Below the pieces are notes generated by a model. That model was not told the DNA's origin and ran no database searches. It saw only the letters and a program-made list of their open reading frames with translations. A stretch of 7,406 bases of DNA, taken from contig JANXRT010000384.1 in assembly GCA_025356735.1 (NCBI GenBank), positions 1-7,406 of the forward strand. The letters are read 5' to 3'. Below are positions 6,074-7,406 of the stretch, piece by piece. Each line of letters begins with the position of its first letter. Positions within the stretch are counted from its first letter, which is position 1. This stretch comes from Acetobacteraceae bacterium. GTDB taxonomy: Bacteria > Pseudomonadota > Alphaproteobacteria > Acetobacterales > Acetobacteraceae. The position numbers and the translations under genes were made by a program.

Positions 6074-7278
6074 ACGGACCTCTCGCTGGCATTCGCGTGC
6101 TTGACCTCACGACGGTGCAAATGGGCCCGTGGTGCACCCGTATCCTTGCGGATTTCGGCGCTGACGTTCTTAAGGTTGAAGCGTTCGAGGGGGATTCGTC
6201 GCGATATACCGGCGTGCCGAGGAATCACGGCATGAGCGGCAGCTTTCAGCACAACGCCCGCGGCAAGCGCAGCATTGCGATCGATCTAAAGCAACCAGCC
6301 GGTCAACAGGCGGTACTGCGCCTGGTGCCAACGGTCGATGCGTTTGCGTCGAACATTCGGCCGGCTGCCCTGGCACGGCTTGGCTTGGACTATGACGCTG
6401 TCCGGAAGGTCAATCCTTCGATCGTCTACCTCAGCATGGTGGGTTACGACAGCGCGGGGCGCTATGCTGGACAGCCGGCCTATGATGACCTGATCCAGGC
6501 GGCCGCCGCGATCCCGATGCTGCTGCAGCGATCCACGGGCCAACCGAGCTTCATCCCAATGGCGGCGATTGATCGCATCGTTGGGTCGGCTGCCGCGAAT
6601 GCGCTGCTGGCTGGCTTGCTTGCCCGCGCTCACACTGGGATCGGCCAGATGATCGAGGTGCCCATGTTCGAAACCATGGCGCAGTTCGTGTTATCGGAAC
6701 ATATGCAGGGCCAGACCTTCGACCCACCTACCAGCCCGGCTGGCTATCCACGAACCTTGTCGCCGCATCGGCGGCCCTACCCGACCAAGGACGGCTTTAT
6801 CGCCGTGCTGCCCTATAACGATGGCCAATGGCGCCGCTTTTTCGAGACCACACGAAAAGGGCATGTCCTGCAGGGCGATCCGCGCTTTGCCGACATGGCC
6901 AGCCGGACGGCAAACATCGACGCTTTGTACGAAATGGTTGGCGAGGAGCTGCAGCATCGGACGACCAACGAATGGCTTGATCTGCTCGGGCGCAATGACA
7001 TTCCCTGCATGCGTCCACATACGTTGGAAACATTGTTGGACGATCCGCACCTTGCCGACGCAGGGTTCTTCCGTTGGGAGGAACATCCGTCCGAAGGCCG
7101 CATCCGCACCATGCGCGAACCCAGCACATGGTCGGAAACCGTACCGCCGACTGGCCAGTTCGCGCCTCGACTGGGTCAGCAGACACGTGAAATTCTCGCC
7201 GAGGCAGGGTTTGACGTGAACGCGATTGACGAGCTGATCGCTCAGTGTGTTGTCAAAACTGACGCGACAGAGACCTAG
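6070..7278 (+). CDS. Class III (CaiB/BaiF family) acyl-CoA transferase
   Basis: The 402-residue product begins MNGPLAGIRVLDLTTVQMGP and continues with ADFGADVLKVEAFEGD (28-42), NARGKRSIAIDLKQPAG (62-78) and PAYDDLIQA (136-144), all hallmarks of family III CoA-transferases. By alignment to formyl-CoA transferase, the covalent-intermediate aspartate is Asp168 in MAAIDRIVGSAAANALLAGL. The segment TGIGQMIEVPMFETMAQFVL follows as expected. Such enzymes move CoA between carboxylates in the cytoplasm, often activating a catabolic substrate. GGGA at 6060-6063 gives a reasonable ribosome-binding site. The gene diverges from the dehydrogenase operon, suggesting that it activates the substrate for those enzymes (inference). 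The C-terminus after IDELIA (residues 386-391) ends QCVVKTDATET, which looks unlike the family. This tail may come from the adjoining IS481-family element, so the native stop may be lost. Donor and acceptor acids are unknown. Confidence 0.88.
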   Translation: MNGPLAGIRVLDLTTVQMGPWCTRILADFGADVLKVEAFEGDSSRYTGVPRNHGMSGSFQHNARGKRSIAIDLKQPAGQQAVLRLVPTVDAFASNIRPAALARLGLDYDAVRKVNPSIVYLSMVGYDSAGRYAGQPAYDDLIQAAAAIPMLLQRSTGQPSFIPMAAIDRIVGSAAANALLAGLLARAHTGIGQMIEVPMFETMAQFVLSEHMQGQTFDPPTSPAGYPRTLSPHRRPYPTKDGFIAVLPYNDGQWRRFFETTRKGHVLQGDPRFADMASRTANIDALYEMVGEELQHRTTNEWLDLLGRNDIPCMRPHTLETLLDDPHLADAGFFRWEEHPSEGRIRTMREPSTWSETVPPTGQFAPRLGQQTREILAEAGFDVNAIDELIAQCVVKTDATET

Positions 7279-7406
7279 GTGTTTGGTCCCGGGGTGAGGT
7301 GACGTGGGTTTAGTTTGAAGATGTCGGGTGTTGTCGTCCAGGCGTGGCAGACGGCTTCGAAGGGTGTCTTCCAGCGGATGGCTTTGAGGTGCTTGGCGAA
7401 GTTGTA
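7275..7406 (-). CDS. IS481-family transposase, C-terminal end (runs off right edge)
   Basis: Reading leftward from the edge gives 43 residues, YNFAKHLKAIRWKTPFEAVC then HAWTTTPDIFKLNPRHLTPG and PNT, followed by TAG at 7277-7275. This matches the C-terminal tail of IS481-family (IS3-related, DDE) transposases, where 'YN...LK.L...TP.E.....W...PD.F..NP.H...G.NT' recurs. The stop lies in a palindromic CCTAGG whose bases also supply the CoA-transferase TAG (7276-7278), so the convergent frames overlap by four bases. The visible part shows no damage. The catalytic core lies outside the window. Confidence 0.85.
   Translation of the reverse strand, partial: YNFAKHLKAIRWKTPFEAVCHAWTTTPDIFKLNPRHLTPGPNT

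Noticed and set aside
2452..7278. Firm assignment of the cluster to steroid or bile-acid degradation
   Set aside because: The heteromeric dehydrogenase pattern is suggestive, but no steroid-specific gene is present and the CoA-transferase and crotonase families are broad.
1..7406. CRISPR array, tRNA, rRNA or riboswitch
   Set aside because: No regularly spaced direct repeats and no recognisable cloverleaf or conserved RNA motif were seen on either strand.

Overview
The window reads as accessory DNA from a GC-rich proteobacterium. The insertion-sequence types and the coding style suggest an alpha- or betaproteobacterium; I cannot name the genus. It holds a small CoA-dependent catabolic cluster set among debris from at least four unrelated mobile elements.

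Layout. Positions 1-110 carry the start of an IS630-family transposase that runs off the left edge. Positions 111-325 are an orphan junction with two inverted repeats. Positions 326-681 are a frameshifted, truncated IS5-family transposase. An intact major-facilitator exporter-type gene follows (760-2031, +). Next is a decayed, C-terminally truncated tyrosine recombinase (2092-2465, +). A three-gene leftward operon then occupies 5745-2452: acyl-CoA dehydrogenase subunit B, acyl-CoA dehydrogenase subunit A, and a crotonase-family protein. After a 324-base divergent intergenic region, a class III (CaiB/BaiF) CoA-transferase reads rightward (6070-7278). Its stop codon overlaps the stop of a convergent IS481-family transposase that enters from the right edge.

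How the genes may work together (inference). The CoA-transferase would load a carboxylic acid onto CoA. The two acyl-CoA dehydrogenases, which appear to be complementary subunits of one heteromeric enzyme, would introduce a double bond. The crotonase would act on the resulting enoyl-CoA. No thiolase, hydroxyacyl-CoA dehydrogenase, regulator or ring-cleavage gene is visible, so this is a pathway fragment and the substrate is unknown. Heteromeric dehydrogenase pairs of this type are best known from steroid side-chain degradation, but nothing here proves a steroid substrate.

The most notable points are the split active site of the dehydrogenase pair, a crotonase with non-canonical catalytic positions, and the mobile-element boundaries, including a CoA-transferase whose 3' end may be supplied by an IS.
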